Assembly: GCA_046290815.1 (NCBI GenBank)
Contig: JBKBUF010000013.1
Coordinates: 1-64,000, forward strand
DNA from: JBKBUF01 sp046290815
Lineage (GTDB): Bacteria; Bacteroidota; Bacteroidia; Cytophagales; Cytophagaceae
Direction of reading: 5' to 3'
DNA length: 64,000 bases
Shown: positions 37,615-47,314 of the stretch, piece by piece
How positions within the stretch are numbered: the first letter of the stretch is position 1
How the letters are laid out: every line of letters starts with the position of its first letter
The notes under the pieces: model-generated
What the model was told of the DNA's origin: nothing
Seen by the model: only the letters and a program-made list of their open reading frames with translations
Database searches by the model: none
Translations under genes and position numbers: made by a program

Positions 37615-40035
37615 TTACAACTTAATCATTTTTCTACTCAGCACACCAGAAGCAGATTTTAACATTAAAGTATATGTTCCTGCAGGAAGATTATCTGTAA
37701 TTAATTGCAAATAAGATCCTTGTCCGGTCATACTTAAAACAGTTGCACCCAATGAGTTAATCAAGTGAATTTGATACTGTTCAGAAGGCATTTTAGAAAG
37801 GTCCAGCTGAAGCATTCCAGAAAAAGGATTAGGATACAGACTTATCATATCTTCTGATATTGTTGGAGTTGAACTAACTACATTTAGTTTTACCAGAGTA
37901 ACGTCATCAACTTTAATCAATCCTGATCCCGTTTCAGTGGTAGGACTAGCTGAGATATTTAATCCGGTAATTTTACTCAGATCTATTGAGCCGAATTCAG
38001 ATAAAGCAATTTTTACTTTTGAATATGTTTCAGAAGCCGGAAGTGTAACTGTCCCACTTGCGACGTTTCCATCTCCTACCAATTGTACTACTACAGAAGC
38101 GCCATTACTACTACTGTATGCAATTAAAAGTGAGTCATAACCTGCAGCATTTACGGGAGCTGAACCACCCCAATTATCGAAGTTCCATCCAAATCCTGCC
38201 CACCATCCTGAAGCTGTATATGTAAATTCATAATATTTATTTCCTTCATAAGCAGATCCTGATTTTTCAGTCAATGTTCCACCACCTGCCCATTTATCAA
38301 CAATCTTCGTGGAAGCGTCTGTATATATATCAATAACACTTCTGGGGCTGCTTACCTGAATTGTAATCTCCGCTGTTTTAGTATTTCCATTGTTATCCGT
38401 TACTGTAACACTTACAGTTTTTGTACCGGTTGCAAGACCGGAAGTAACATTGTAACTGTATAGATAATTGTTTGAGGAACCAGCAGACATATCTACAGAA
38501 GATGGACCACCTAAGGCAGAAAGATTAAGTTTTACAGAAGTAATTGACCCGTCATCAGTTGCGTTTACCGTAAAGTTAACTTCTGTTGTAGATGCATTGC
38601 TGATTGAAGAGGGATTAGCAGATGCTGAATTTATTATCAAACCAGTGTTATTTGCATCCGCTACTTTTAAATTTACAGAACCTGTAAAATTTCTTTTAAC
38701 AGTAATCCACACTTCAGATTTTGATGCATAATACGAAGCATAGAAATCTGTTCCTGCAACAAGAGTTGTGTTATTAAATTTTACACTTGAAGGTAGACCT
38801 GTCATGCCTTTTACTCTGAATGTTGGATTTTGTAATACACTTCCTCCGTTAACATTCATATTTAAATCCAAATTTCCAGTTCCGTCTGCTACCACCCACC
38901 AGGTTCTGTAATTATGGTCATAACCCGCAGGAGATAAAGTTTGAGTGGCAGGATTAACTGTTCCTACAGGACCTGCGGTAACCACACTACCTGCTACTGC
39001 AGTTAAAATCACACTGCCGTTGTGAATTGCTCTGTTTTCATCTCTAACCCTTAGTACACCGCCAGTATTTTTTCCATCAAGAATTACTGAAAGAGAATAT
39101 TGCCCCCATTTATTTTTTGTTCCGGCGGAAGCATCTCCTTTAAGCCATCCATAAGGAAGACCCCAGGTAATTTTTTTTGCTTTATCATAAAAGTTCATCT
39201 GATAATCAAACTTCCACACATCTTCATCCGCAACTGTAGAACCGCTGGTTCCAAGGTTAAGGCTCCCCCCCCAAGTGGGGTTACCTGCTAGCTGCTGATC
39301 AAAAGTTTGTGTTTGAACATACCCGATTTCTCTGTTATTATCCCATTGACGAACATATGGAATATCAACATTCCCATCTAATGTCCATGCACCATTGTAA
39401 CTTGGTTGACTGAAATATCTTTTTGCTGCATACTCCTGGCCTTCAACCTGACTAAAATCAACTCCATCCCAGTTCATAGTACAATATGGACCTCTTGAAT
39501 CACCATTAAGTGTTCCATTGGTAGCATCTGTTGTATTTTGCCATTGGAAATAATCCTGGCCATCCATAAATGTATATGTAACTGTAATTACAGCACCTCC
39601 TATTGTTTGAGTCCAATTAAATACTGCATGATGAGGTCCTTGAAAAACCAAAGAAAGTACATGCCCGCTGGTTGCTCGATGCTGATTGGGGGTAGGATTG
39701 ACATGGTGAACTGTAGTACCAAAGCCACCGTTAATTGCACCTCCATCAATGAAAGGTGTTGTTACTGTTACCTTAGTGTTACCATCATAATACTGCATAT
39801 ACTGTGTTATCCCTACATAGTCCTGATGGCTGTCTTTAACCAAACAAAATTTTCTTGGTTTGCCATAGTTATCCAGCCAATCAATTACATATACATTCCT
39901 GCCATATACAACAGAATCTTTTATGCTCAAGGCATAAGAAATTCCTGACATAAAAAATAACACAACTGCAATTGACAGTTTGAAAAATAGTTTACCCGAA
40001 CTTTCAGGTCTTACTTTAATAATGTGCTTCTTCAT
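37615..40035 (-). CDS. Large secreted T9SS protein, unknown N-terminal domain (paralog)
   Basis: An 806-residue paralog of the 30832-33258 product. The MKKHIIKVRPESSGK start is preferred over an ATG 12 codons upstream because it directly precedes the signal sequence. The N-terminal domain repeats the blocks TVHHVNP, HHAVFNW, DSRGPYCTMNWDG, WDNNREIGYVQTQ and DHNYRTWW. An Ig-like domain, a jelly roll (IDIYTDASTKIV to LIKVDDVTLV) and a T9SS sorting domain (LYPNPFSG) follow. A run of eight G in the coding strand encodes Trp-Gly-Gly at + positions 39265-39272. An AGGAT direct repeat is about 270 bases upstream. Function is unknown; polysaccharide binding or cleavage is inferred. Confidence 0.75.
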   Translation of the reverse strand: MKKHIIKVRPESSGKLFFKLSIAVVLFFMSGISYALSIKDSVVYGRNVYVIDWLDNYGKPRKFCLVKDSHQDYVGITQYMQYYDGNTKVTVTTPFIDGGAINGGFGTTVHHVNPTPNQHRATSGHVLSLVFQGPHHAVFNWTQTIGGAVITVTYTFMDGQDYFQWQNTTDATNGTLNGDSRGPYCTMNWDGVDFSQVEGQEYAAKRYFSQPSYNGAWTLDGNVDIPYVRQWDNNREIGYVQTQTFDQQLAGNPTWGGSLNLGTSGSTVADEDVWKFDYQMNFYDKAKKITWGLPYGWLKGDASAGTKNKWGQYSLSVILDGKNTGGVLRVRDENRAIHNGSVILTAVAGSVVTAGPVGTVNPATQTLSPAGYDHNYRTWWVVADGTGNLDLNMNVNGGSVLQNPTFRVKGMTGLPSSVKFNNTTLVAGTDFYASYYASKSEVWITVKRNFTGSVNLKVADANNTGLIINSASANPSSISNASTTEVNFTVNATDDGSITSVKLNLSALGGPSSVDMSAGSSNNYLYSYNVTSGLATGTKTVSVTVTDNNGNTKTAEITIQVSSPRSVIDIYTDASTKIVDKWAGGGTLTEKSGSAYEGNKYYEFTYTASGWWAGFGWNFDNWGGSAPVNAAGYDSLLIAYSSSNGASVVVQLVGDGNVASGTVTLPASETYSKVKIALSEFGSIDLSKITGLNISASPTTETGSGLIKVDDVTLVKLNVVSSTPTISEDMISLYPNPFSGMLQLDLSKMPSEQYQIHLINSLGATVLSMTGQGSYLQLITDNLPAGTYTLMLKSASGVLSRKMIKL

Positions 40036-40562
40036 AATACTTTTTTTAATTATTTCCAGGAAAATATCCATTCAAAAATCTTTTGAAAATTTCGCCACCA
40101 TATCTTGCTAAAATTTCTGTGTAACTAACAGGCTTTTCCGGTCAAAACTTAAAGCAAAACTCCAGCTTTACTCTACTTAAGGAATTAATGTTTCTCTCCG
40201 GCTACAACCCACATTTAAAGCAAAATTTCAGGCAGTTTGGAAATTCCTTCAAAAACATGTTTGATTTAAACCTGAATGAATTTAGACAATTAAAAGCAGC
40301 AGGGCATCCTGCCGCATCCTGTATCATAATGCGGGATAGTTAGGGTATCCCCAGCTCCCGAAAATTATGAATTAATAAAAACGACAAAATTTATTATAGG
40401 AAACTGTAGTACAGGCTGTTGTTATGAAAGTTTGCTTTAAAAAAACTAAACATTTATACCAACAGAAACAATTGGGAATGGCCGATTTTTTGAAATAATA
40501 TTGAAGAATTTCTTTTAATAGCTTATCTATTTCCTGAACGCAACATTTATTCAGGAGAGGAT
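40036..40562. other. Divergent intergenic region with AGGAT repeat
   Basis: A 527-base region between a leftward secreted-protein gene and the rightward GH8 gene. It contains the AGGAT direct repeat at 40306-40321 followed on the plus strand by GCGGGATAGTTAGGG (40331-40345). Both genes could be controlled from here. No ORF of note was seen. Confidence 0.45.
40306..40321 (-). promoter_or_regulatory. AGGAT direct repeat in divergent region
   Basis: In minus sense CAGGATGCGGCAGGAT, two exact CAGGAT copies ten bases apart. The orientation matches the 37615-40035 gene, 271 bases away, which is farther than at the other sites. Confidence 0.45.
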
Positions 40563-43500
40563 ATGAACTACAATTTCAGAATTTTGAAATGGACAATCAG
40601 AACTGCAGCAATTCTGATTTTTTCTGCAATCACTAACCCCATCTACTCTCAGGTTCCTGCAAACATTAATAGCGGGAACCCAAGTTACCCTTTTCCACAA
40701 TTTAAAGGATATACAGGCGGAGCAAAAAATCTGGCTCATGAAAATCCGGTTGGTGTTCCTCACGCAGAAATGGAACAAAGAATAAGAGATGCATATACAC
40801 ATCTCTGTAACTCTATGTCTTACCAGATTTATGACAATGGAACCTGGGGACCTGTTACAGTGGCAGGAGTAAAATATATTTCACCTAATCATAACCCTCC
40901 TTCCAGAGATATAGGTCACTGCTACTGTGTAGAAGGAGATGGTTATTACCTGCTTGCAGCTGCATATATGGCTGACAAGCCTACTTTTGATGGCTATTAT
41001 ATGTGGATTCATGATCGCCAGTTTCAAAAAACACGAAGGTTTATTGATTGTGTTGTAAATAATCCCGGATACTATGGGAATGCCGGACTATCAGGAGCAG
41101 GAAGTACCTATGCGGGAGATATAAATCAGGCCAATGTCAGAGGGGGAGGACTTGCAGGAGGATCGCCATTAGATGGATCGGAAGATGTTGCGCTTGCTTT
41201 ACTTATGGCATGGAAGCAATGGGGGGATGACGGAGTAATTTGTATTGACCCATGTACCGGCAGTCCGGTAACCTATAAAGATGAAGCATTAAAATATATT
41301 AAAGCACAGGTTGAATTGACTCCAAAGGTATATGGAGCTATTACTAAATATGTACCGGGTGTTATAGGCCTGGACGGTTACAGAAAATCAGGAGATGTAA
41401 GCAAAGAAATGACGGCTTGGGGAAACACAGGTGCATGGATGGGATTGATACCTGATAATCCCGGCCCTGCCACTTGCGGAGATTGCGAAGGTATATATAA
41501 TGGATATGCTGATTATGCAGCCTCAGGATATTTCAGAAGTTTTGCAGATGTATTGGAAGCCGAAGGTGAGCCATCCTGGTACATAAACCAATACAGAAGA
41601 GGAGAAGCTTCTGATGATTGGATAATGGGACAAGCATATAACCAGGGACTTATTCCGTGGGCAGGACTTCAGAAAATCAATGAGGCAGGTGCAGCAACTA
41701 CAGTGGAATTCGGAAACATGGTAGAAGGAGAAGATTTCAGATATGGATGGAGAACAATATTAAATTACCTGTGGAATGGCACTCCTTCATATACATGGGA
41801 TCCTGCTTCGCATAATTACGTTCCCGGCACGAATAGTTACGAGTATAATATGGCTCTCAGGTTTGCCAACTTTATAAAAAATCCTCAATCTCCTCCTTAC
41901 AATAATCCCCCTGAAACCATTCAGGGAATGGACTATTGCGGACCTGCAACAGGTTTAAATCATTACGCAAAAGACGGTACCAATCTTACCAGGCCGGGAG
42001 GAGGAAGGTATTGGCCACTTGCATGGATACATGGCACCGGCTCTCCTGCTGCAGTAGTTTCCCAAGACTTTGACCTTATGGCTCAAATGTTCAGAGAAGC
42101 AGTATTAAAATTTGATGTAGCCAACGATCAAAGAGGATCAGGGCAAAGATATGCAGACGCAAAGCCTATGTACTTCCACGAGTGGTTCAGACTCCTTGGA
42201 ATGCTTGTACTTACAGGAAACTTTCCTGACCCCCTTGATGTAAATCCTGCACTTGCTAACATGAAAGTTTATAAGTCTGTAAATAAAACATACGCCGCTC
42301 CCGGAGATACCATTACTTTTACTATTTCATACAGGAATTATGCAAAAGCTACCGCCAACAATGTTACAATTACAGATGCTTTACCTTCCGGATCAGCATT
42401 TATTAATGCAAGCAATGGAGGAACATTTTCAGGAGGAACAGTAACATGGAATCTTGGAAATGTACCTGGTTATACAACCGGAAATCTTGCTGCCACCACC
42501 GGCTCTGTCACGTTACGGGTACTAGTTACCTCTGCTGCATCGGGAAGAATTTGCAATACTGCAACAATATCATGCAGTAACGGAAGCGGCTGGACAAGCA
42601 ACGAATATCCGAATAATATCACGGATGTAATGGAAAGAAATTGTGTAGATATTATCAACGACAATCCATTGACGATAAAAAAGACTGCTTCCAAATCTAT
42701 AGTGATGGCAGGTGATACAATTTCTTATACCATTGTAGTTAAAAATAAACCTGTACCATTTTTAAACGGAGGAAGACCCGGAGTAAGACTAACTTTCGGG
42801 TATAGCGGAGCTACTGCGTCTTCTTCAATCGCAAAATTCGGTTACAGAATTTATCATGGCGCACATGAACCAATTATTAACTATAAAAACTACAGAGTAT
42901 CTTACTTCGGAAATAAACCAGGCCCTCCTGCTTATACAATAACTACAGTAGGAAATTTCGGTTGCACTCCGGCGCCTACGCTTTCAAGCCAATCATTACC
43001 TGAAGGCACAGGATGGAACCACAGACTGAAACTGACTTTCCCGGACCAAAAAGTGGCCCCTACCCTTTTTGTCTCATTTGCATGGGGCGATGCAGATATT
43101 ATTCATGAAGGAGCATTAGTGCCGCATAGAGTAATGTATGATGTCAACGCAGGATTTTCAGCTAATTGGACCAACGACTGGTCTTATGAACCAGGACTAA
43201 ATATGATTACTCCTTTTACGGCCAATGACCCATACTTTCCTTTTGCAAATGACTGGACAGATCCTTTAAGCCCAAACCAGCCTGTTACAAAATATATTCC
43301 TTACAATTGCTCTAATAATGTTGTACGAACTGTAAACAAGCAGCTGGTAGAAGAATGGGACGGGTATACATGGAGGAGAGTAGCAGGAACAGCGCCACTT
43401 AGTGGAAGAGAATTGAACAATATAATTACCAGGGACACTTTACCTTCTGAAGTAACATTTGTAAACTTTTTTCCAGGATTTCCTGTCGGAACAATTTCCG

Positions 43501-45170
43501 GTAATGTTATTACCTGGCCTGCCATCTCAACTCTTGCAATAGGAGATTCAATTGTGTACAAATTTTGGGTAAAAGTAAACGATCCTTCAAGTTTTGGCTG
43601 TCCTTCAGACCCAAATCCTTCTTCATTTACAAACCGTGCAAGTGCAAAAGCAGACAGAGAGCAATTAGCATTATCTTCTGCAACAACTTTAGTTAGCTGT
43701 ACACCGGTAACAGTAGTTTCTCCAAGCATGACCAAAACAGCAGACAAAAGCGCTTACAGTACCGGTGAACCAATAACGTATACCATAAAATATAAAAATC
43801 TTGACGGGACTGTTGTTAATCAATCTGCTTCTGCAGGCACCTTAAATAATACATTATGGAATGCGGTAATAGGAAGCAAAATGAATTCTGATGCAACCGG
43901 AATTGCAATGAACAGCGGCTGGACAAATCGTGCAATGGTTCACACCCATTCTCATGGAACCAATGGAACAATCAGAGGCACATTAAATATTCCTCAGTAT
44001 TCGAATATATATGCAGTTATACTAAGACACAATGGAAGTACATGGACGGAAGTTCGTTTCAGCGTACAATATTCCACAGTAGATTTAAAAATTTATAATA
44101 TGCCCGCCGGTGTAAGATTAGATAGTATTCCTTTGCCCAAGCATGCAGGCCATCCTGCAGGAGATTTTGATTTCCAAATACAATTAAATAACGGTAATAT
44201 GAACCTTTGGATCAAAGATCCTTCTGCTACCTTTTCAACTTTCCCTCAGGCCATAGTTGCAGGAATACCTGTTCAGGCAGGGTATGCAGGAATAAGGGCA
44301 CTTTCAAGTTCAACAGCAGCTTACCTAAAAAGCTGGTACACACACCTTGATTCGGATTTTAATCTGCAAATGACTGATCCTATACCATCGCAAATTACAT
44401 ATGTTGCTGCGTCAAATGCTGTCCACAATGCAGTAAGTTATACAGGAAGTAATTTGTCAGGCACAGTTACATGGCAAACTATTCCGGGTCCAGTATTAGC
44501 GAATGAAGAAATTACATTTGTTTGGAATGGAATTGTAAACAACTGTGTAAGCACAATCAAAAACACTGCATATGCAAAAATTCAGGGAGTAAACCCGGAT
44601 CCCGCAGGAGAAGTAATTGTTAATTGCAACTCCACAACTCCTGTCACGTTTTTATACTTTTCAGGAAAACCCGAAAGTAAAAATGCTCTACTATCGTGGG
44701 CAACTACTAAAGAAAAGAACAATAGCCATTTTGTCATTGAGAAATCAACAGATGGAATAAATTTTTACTCCATAGGAAAAGTAAAAGGAAAAGGAAGTGC
44801 CAGTGAAAAAAACGAGTATCAATTTATTGACAAAGAAGTTTCAGAAGATATAATTTATTACCGGTTAATTCAAACAGATTTCGACGGAACTGAAACAAAG
44901 ACCAACACTATTGTAATAAATTTTAGTCATGAGGAAAAGATTACTTTATATCCCAATCCGTACAATACTGCGGCATACATAAAAGTAATATCCCCTTTTG
45001 AACAAAATATCTATATCAGAATTGAATCAGTTTCAGGAGAGTTAGTTAGTGACCTAGAAAAGCGCAGCAATGACACCATTCAGCTGGGAGAAGGTCTTGC
45101 AGAAGGTATGTATTTAGTAAAAGTATTCACCAATTCTTCAGTTAAAACATTCAAGTTGGTAAAAAAATAA
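40563..45170 (+). CDS. GH8 glycoside hydrolase with DUF11 repeats and T9SS domain
   Basis: A 1535-residue secreted enzyme. After the signal region (ends IYSQ), the GH8 barrel (about 35-555) has the catalytic-acid segment YCVEGDGYYLLAAAYM (Glu124) and SPLDGSEDVALALLMAWKQWG (Asp204, Asp208), matching the GH8 acid and TD-D patterns. Endo-beta-1,4-glucanase is the likely activity. Then come three DUF11-type repeats starting near 565, 702 and 1054. The second and third are interrupted at the same loop by 180-230 extra residues. An FnIII-like linker and a T9SS sorting domain (LYPNPYNTA) complete it. GH8 barrels are usually about 350-450 residues, so most of the protein is non-catalytic. Confidence 0.85.
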   Translation: MNYNFRILKWTIRTAAILIFSAITNPIYSQVPANINSGNPSYPFPQFKGYTGGAKNLAHENPVGVPHAEMEQRIRDAYTHLCNSMSYQIYDNGTWGPVTVAGVKYISPNHNPPSRDIGHCYCVEGDGYYLLAAAYMADKPTFDGYYMWIHDRQFQKTRRFIDCVVNNPGYYGNAGLSGAGSTYAGDINQANVRGGGLAGGSPLDGSEDVALALLMAWKQWGDDGVICIDPCTGSPVTYKDEALKYIKAQVELTPKVYGAITKYVPGVIGLDGYRKSGDVSKEMTAWGNTGAWMGLIPDNPGPATCGDCEGIYNGYADYAASGYFRSFADVLEAEGEPSWYINQYRRGEASDDWIMGQAYNQGLIPWAGLQKINEAGAATTVEFGNMVEGEDFRYGWRTILNYLWNGTPSYTWDPASHNYVPGTNSYEYNMALRFANFIKNPQSPPYNNPPETIQGMDYCGPATGLNHYAKDGTNLTRPGGGRYWPLAWIHGTGSPAAVVSQDFDLMAQMFREAVLKFDVANDQRGSGQRYADAKPMYFHEWFRLLGMLVLTGNFPDPLDVNPALANMKVYKSVNKTYAAPGDTITFTISYRNYAKATANNVTITDALPSGSAFINASNGGTFSGGTVTWNLGNVPGYTTGNLAATTGSVTLRVLVTSAASGRICNTATISCSNGSGWTSNEYPNNITDVMERNCVDIINDNPLTIKKTASKSIVMAGDTISYTIVVKNKPVPFLNGGRPGVRLTFGYSGATASSSIAKFGYRIYHGAHEPIINYKNYRVSYFGNKPGPPAYTITTVGNFGCTPAPTLSSQSLPEGTGWNHRLKLTFPDQKVAPTLFVSFAWGDADIIHEGALVPHRVMYDVNAGFSANWTNDWSYEPGLNMITPFTANDPYFPFANDWTDPLSPNQPVTKYIPYNCSNNVVRTVNKQLVEEWDGYTWRRVAGTAPLSGRELNNIITRDTLPSEVTFVNFFPGFPVGTISGNVITWPAISTLAIGDSIVYKFWVKVNDPSSFGCPSDPNPSSFTNRASAKADREQLALSSATTLVSCTPVTVVSPSMTKTADKSAYSTGEPITYTIKYKNLDGTVVNQSASAGTLNNTLWNAVIGSKMNSDATGIAMNSGWTNRAMVHTHSHGTNGTIRGTLNIPQYSNIYAVILRHNGSTWTEVRFSVQYSTVDLKIYNMPAGVRLDSIPLPKHAGHPAGDFDFQIQLNNGNMNLWIKDPSATFSTFPQAIVAGIPVQAGYAGIRALSSSTAAYLKSWYTHLDSDFNLQMTDPIPSQITYVAASNAVHNAVSYTGSNLSGTVTWQTIPGPVLANEEITFVWNGIVNNCVSTIKNTAYAKIQGVNPDPAGEVIVNCNSTTPVTFLYFSGKPESKNALLSWATTKEKNNSHFVIEKSTDGINFYSIGKVKGKGSASEKNEYQFIDKEVSEDIIYYRLIQTDFDGTETKTNTIVINFSHEEKITLYPNPYNTAAYIKVISPFEQNIYIRIESVSGELVSDLEKRSNDTIQLGEGLAEGMYLVKVFTNSSVKTFKLVKK

Positions 45171-45463
45171 ATAATTATGCTAAAAAATATGAGAAAAATA
45201 ATGGTTGTGGGCAGTAAGAAATAGAAGGAACACTTGCATTTTAAAATTCTATATCCCTGATTATTCCGGAATTCAAGAAATCTTTTATTGAAATTTGCTT
45301 ACTTTGTGGTACTTCGTTTTAAAAGAAAACTTATCATTACATTTCGATATAATTTAAAACAATATCCATCACAGTATACTAAGAAAAGACCGAGCAACAA
45401 TTGAAAATATTGTAGAAATAATATCAAAAATGTTTTAATATTATTTTTTATAAATAGCTGAAA

Positions 45464-46258
45464 ATGAAAAATGCGAATAATATTATGCAAGAATCTGAAC
45501 ACCTTAACAAAATCATTAAGTTTCTTGCCAAAAGAGATTTTGCTTCTTTAGACAAAACTAACTTAAGGAAAATCGGTGTAGAGAAATTTGATATGCTGAT
45601 TTTATTAGGAAACAGTAGTATTAAAGTGGCAGAAACTGCTGCAATAGCATTTCACGAAGGCCTTGCAAATAAAATATTAATTTCGGGAGGATATGGCCAT
45701 TCCACCTATTTCTTATATAATAATATATTAAAACACCCTATCTATAAAAATATAAATATTAAAGATCTTTCTGAAGCGGAAATATTTCTCCAAATTCTTA
45801 CTAAGCATTTTAATATTTCCAATGAAGACATTTTGCTTGAAAGTAATTCAACGAATTGTGGTTCAAATGCTATTGAAAGCTTGAAAATCCTAAGCAGCAA
45901 TGACCTTCAACCCAAATCAATATTAATCATGCAGGATCCCATTCTGCAAAGACGAAGTGAGGCAAGTTTCAGAAAGGTTTTTGGAGGCAATTTTGAATTC
46001 TACAGTTATGCAAGCTTTATTCCTTTAGTTCAGGGCAATCATGAGATACTGGAATATTGTGATGAATCATGTCTTCAGTTTTGTGATCTGGACAGATTGC
46101 TCTCTTTAGTAATGGGAGAAATTCCAAGACTAGCGGACAATGAGGATGGTTATGGACCAAGAGGAAGAAACTATATTATCCATGTAGATATTCCGCAAGA
46201 TATTGTAGAATCATTTGAAAAACTAAAGATATCCAGAGAGAATTATATCAGAAGCTAA
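45464..46258 (+). CDS. YdcF-like DUF218 family protein
   Basis: A 264-residue protein with no signal peptide. The core matches the YdcF/SanA/ElyC (DUF218) family: MLILLGNSSIKVAETAAIAFHEGLANKILISGGYGH, then DILLESNSTNCGSNAIESLKIL and ILIMQDPILQRRSEASFRKVFG. YdcF of E. coli is a cytoplasmic protein said to bind a nucleotide-type cofactor, and its biological role is not settled. It lies 294 bases after GH8 and 20 bases before the GH5 gene, and may be co-transcribed with GH5. A second ATG (MQESEHLNK) six codons later is possible. Why it neighbours a cellulase is unknown. Confidence 0.8.
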   Translation: MKNANNIMQESEHLNKIIKFLAKRDFASLDKTNLRKIGVEKFDMLILLGNSSIKVAETAAIAFHEGLANKILISGGYGHSTYFLYNNILKHPIYKNINIKDLSEAEIFLQILTKHFNISNEDILLESNSTNCGSNAIESLKILSSNDLQPKSILIMQDPILQRRSEASFRKVFGGNFEFYSYASFIPLVQGNHEILEYCDESCLQFCDLDRLLSLVMGEIPRLADNEDGYGPRGRNYIIHVDIPQDIVESFEKLKISRENYIRS

Positions 46259-46278
46259 TAAAACTAAATTTAATATCT

Positions 46279-47259
46279 ATGTTCAAAAAAGTATTGTCAT
46301 CCCTAGCTCTTATCTTGTCCTGCTTATGTTCCTACAGTCAAAATTCGGTAGTTGAAAAATACGGTCAATTATCTGTTAACGGAAATTATATTATAAGCCA
46401 ATATGGAGACACTGTCCAGCTACGAGGCATGTCACTATTCTGGAGCCAATGGATGCCACAGTATTATACAGGATCAACAATAAAGTGGTTAAAGGAAGAT
46501 TGGCAGTGCACAGTTGTCAGAGCAGCAATGGGTGTAGAAATGGGTGGTTATTGGGCAAATCCTGAAGAAGAAAGACAAAAAGTAACAAATGTGGTCAATG
46601 CTGCAATTCGCGCCGGCATATATGTAATTATAGACTATCATAGTCATGAAGCACATACAGACCCTGAATCAGCTAAAAGGTTTTTTGGAGATATGGCAAA
46701 AAAATATGGTAAATACCAAAATGTCCTTTACGAAATATTTAATGAACCTTTGCAAAATACATCCTGGTCTAAAGAAATAAAACCATACTCTGAAGAAGTG
46801 ATCAAAGCAATCAGGGCACATGATCCTGATAATATTATCATTTGCGGAACAAGGCAATGGTCCCAATTGGTTTATGAAGCATCGAAGGATCCTATTAAAG
46901 ACACCAATATTGCGTATACACTACATTATTATGCCGCCACTCATAAAAATTGGCTGAGAGAAGAAGCGAAAAAAGCGATGGGAAACGGAATTGCATTATT
47001 CGTTACTGAATTTGGCACCACCGAAGCTAGTGGAAACGGAAAAATTGATTATGAAGAAAGCAAGGCATGGTTTGATTTTCTTGATCAATATAAAATCAGT
47101 TGGTGTAATTGGTCGGTTTGTGACAAGGATGAAACTTCTGCCGCACTAAAGCCCGGAACATCCGGCTTTGGAAAATGGAGAGAAGATGAAATAACTCCAT
47201 CAGGGAAATTTATCAGAGAGGAATTAAAGAAGAAAAATCCGGTATTCAAAAAGAAATAA
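46279..47259 (+). CDS. GH5 endoglucanase (cellulase)
   Basis: A 326-residue secreted cellulase consisting of little more than the GH5 barrel. A signal peptide ends CSYSQ. Motifs in order are LRGMSLFWSQWM, YVIIDYHSHEAH, VLYEIFNEPLQ with acid/base Glu156, TLHYYAATH and FVTEFGTTEASG with nucleophile Glu244. The pattern is that of bacterial subfamily-2 type cellulases. There is no carbohydrate-binding module or T9SS domain, unlike GH8 and GH9 in this window, so it may be periplasmic. It starts 20 bases after the YdcF-like gene. Confidence 0.93.
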   Translation: MFKKVLSSLALILSCLCSYSQNSVVEKYGQLSVNGNYIISQYGDTVQLRGMSLFWSQWMPQYYTGSTIKWLKEDWQCTVVRAAMGVEMGGYWANPEEERQKVTNVVNAAIRAGIYVIIDYHSHEAHTDPESAKRFFGDMAKKYGKYQNVLYEIFNEPLQNTSWSKEIKPYSEEVIKAIRAHDPDNIIICGTRQWSQLVYEASKDPIKDTNIAYTLHYYAATHKNWLREEAKKAMGNGIALFVTEFGTTEASGNGKIDYEESKAWFDFLDQYKISWCNWSVCDKDETSAALKPGTSGFGKWREDEITPSGKFIREELKKKNPVFKKK

Positions 47260-47263
47260 AAAA

Positions 47264-47291
47264 CGCCCGGGGCATTTCTGCCACCGGGCTA
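47264..47291 (-). terminator. Rho-independent terminator between convergent genes
   Basis: Stem GCCCGG/CCGGGC with inner GGCA/TGCC, followed on the minus strand by GTTTTTTATTT. It ends the 47315-49273 transcript. Confidence 0.8.
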
Positions 47292-47314
47292 TAAAAACAA
47301 ACATAAAGCCATAA

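Noticed and set aside
39538..39948. 136-codon plus-strand frame inside the 37615-40035 gene
   Set aside because: It lies antisense to a clear secreted-protein gene with conserved paralog; it is a by-product of that coding sequence.
45299..45502. 67-codon minus frame between GH8 and the YdcF-like gene
   Set aside because: It overlaps the YdcF start antisense and has random AT-rich composition; the gap appears to hold only promoter DNA.
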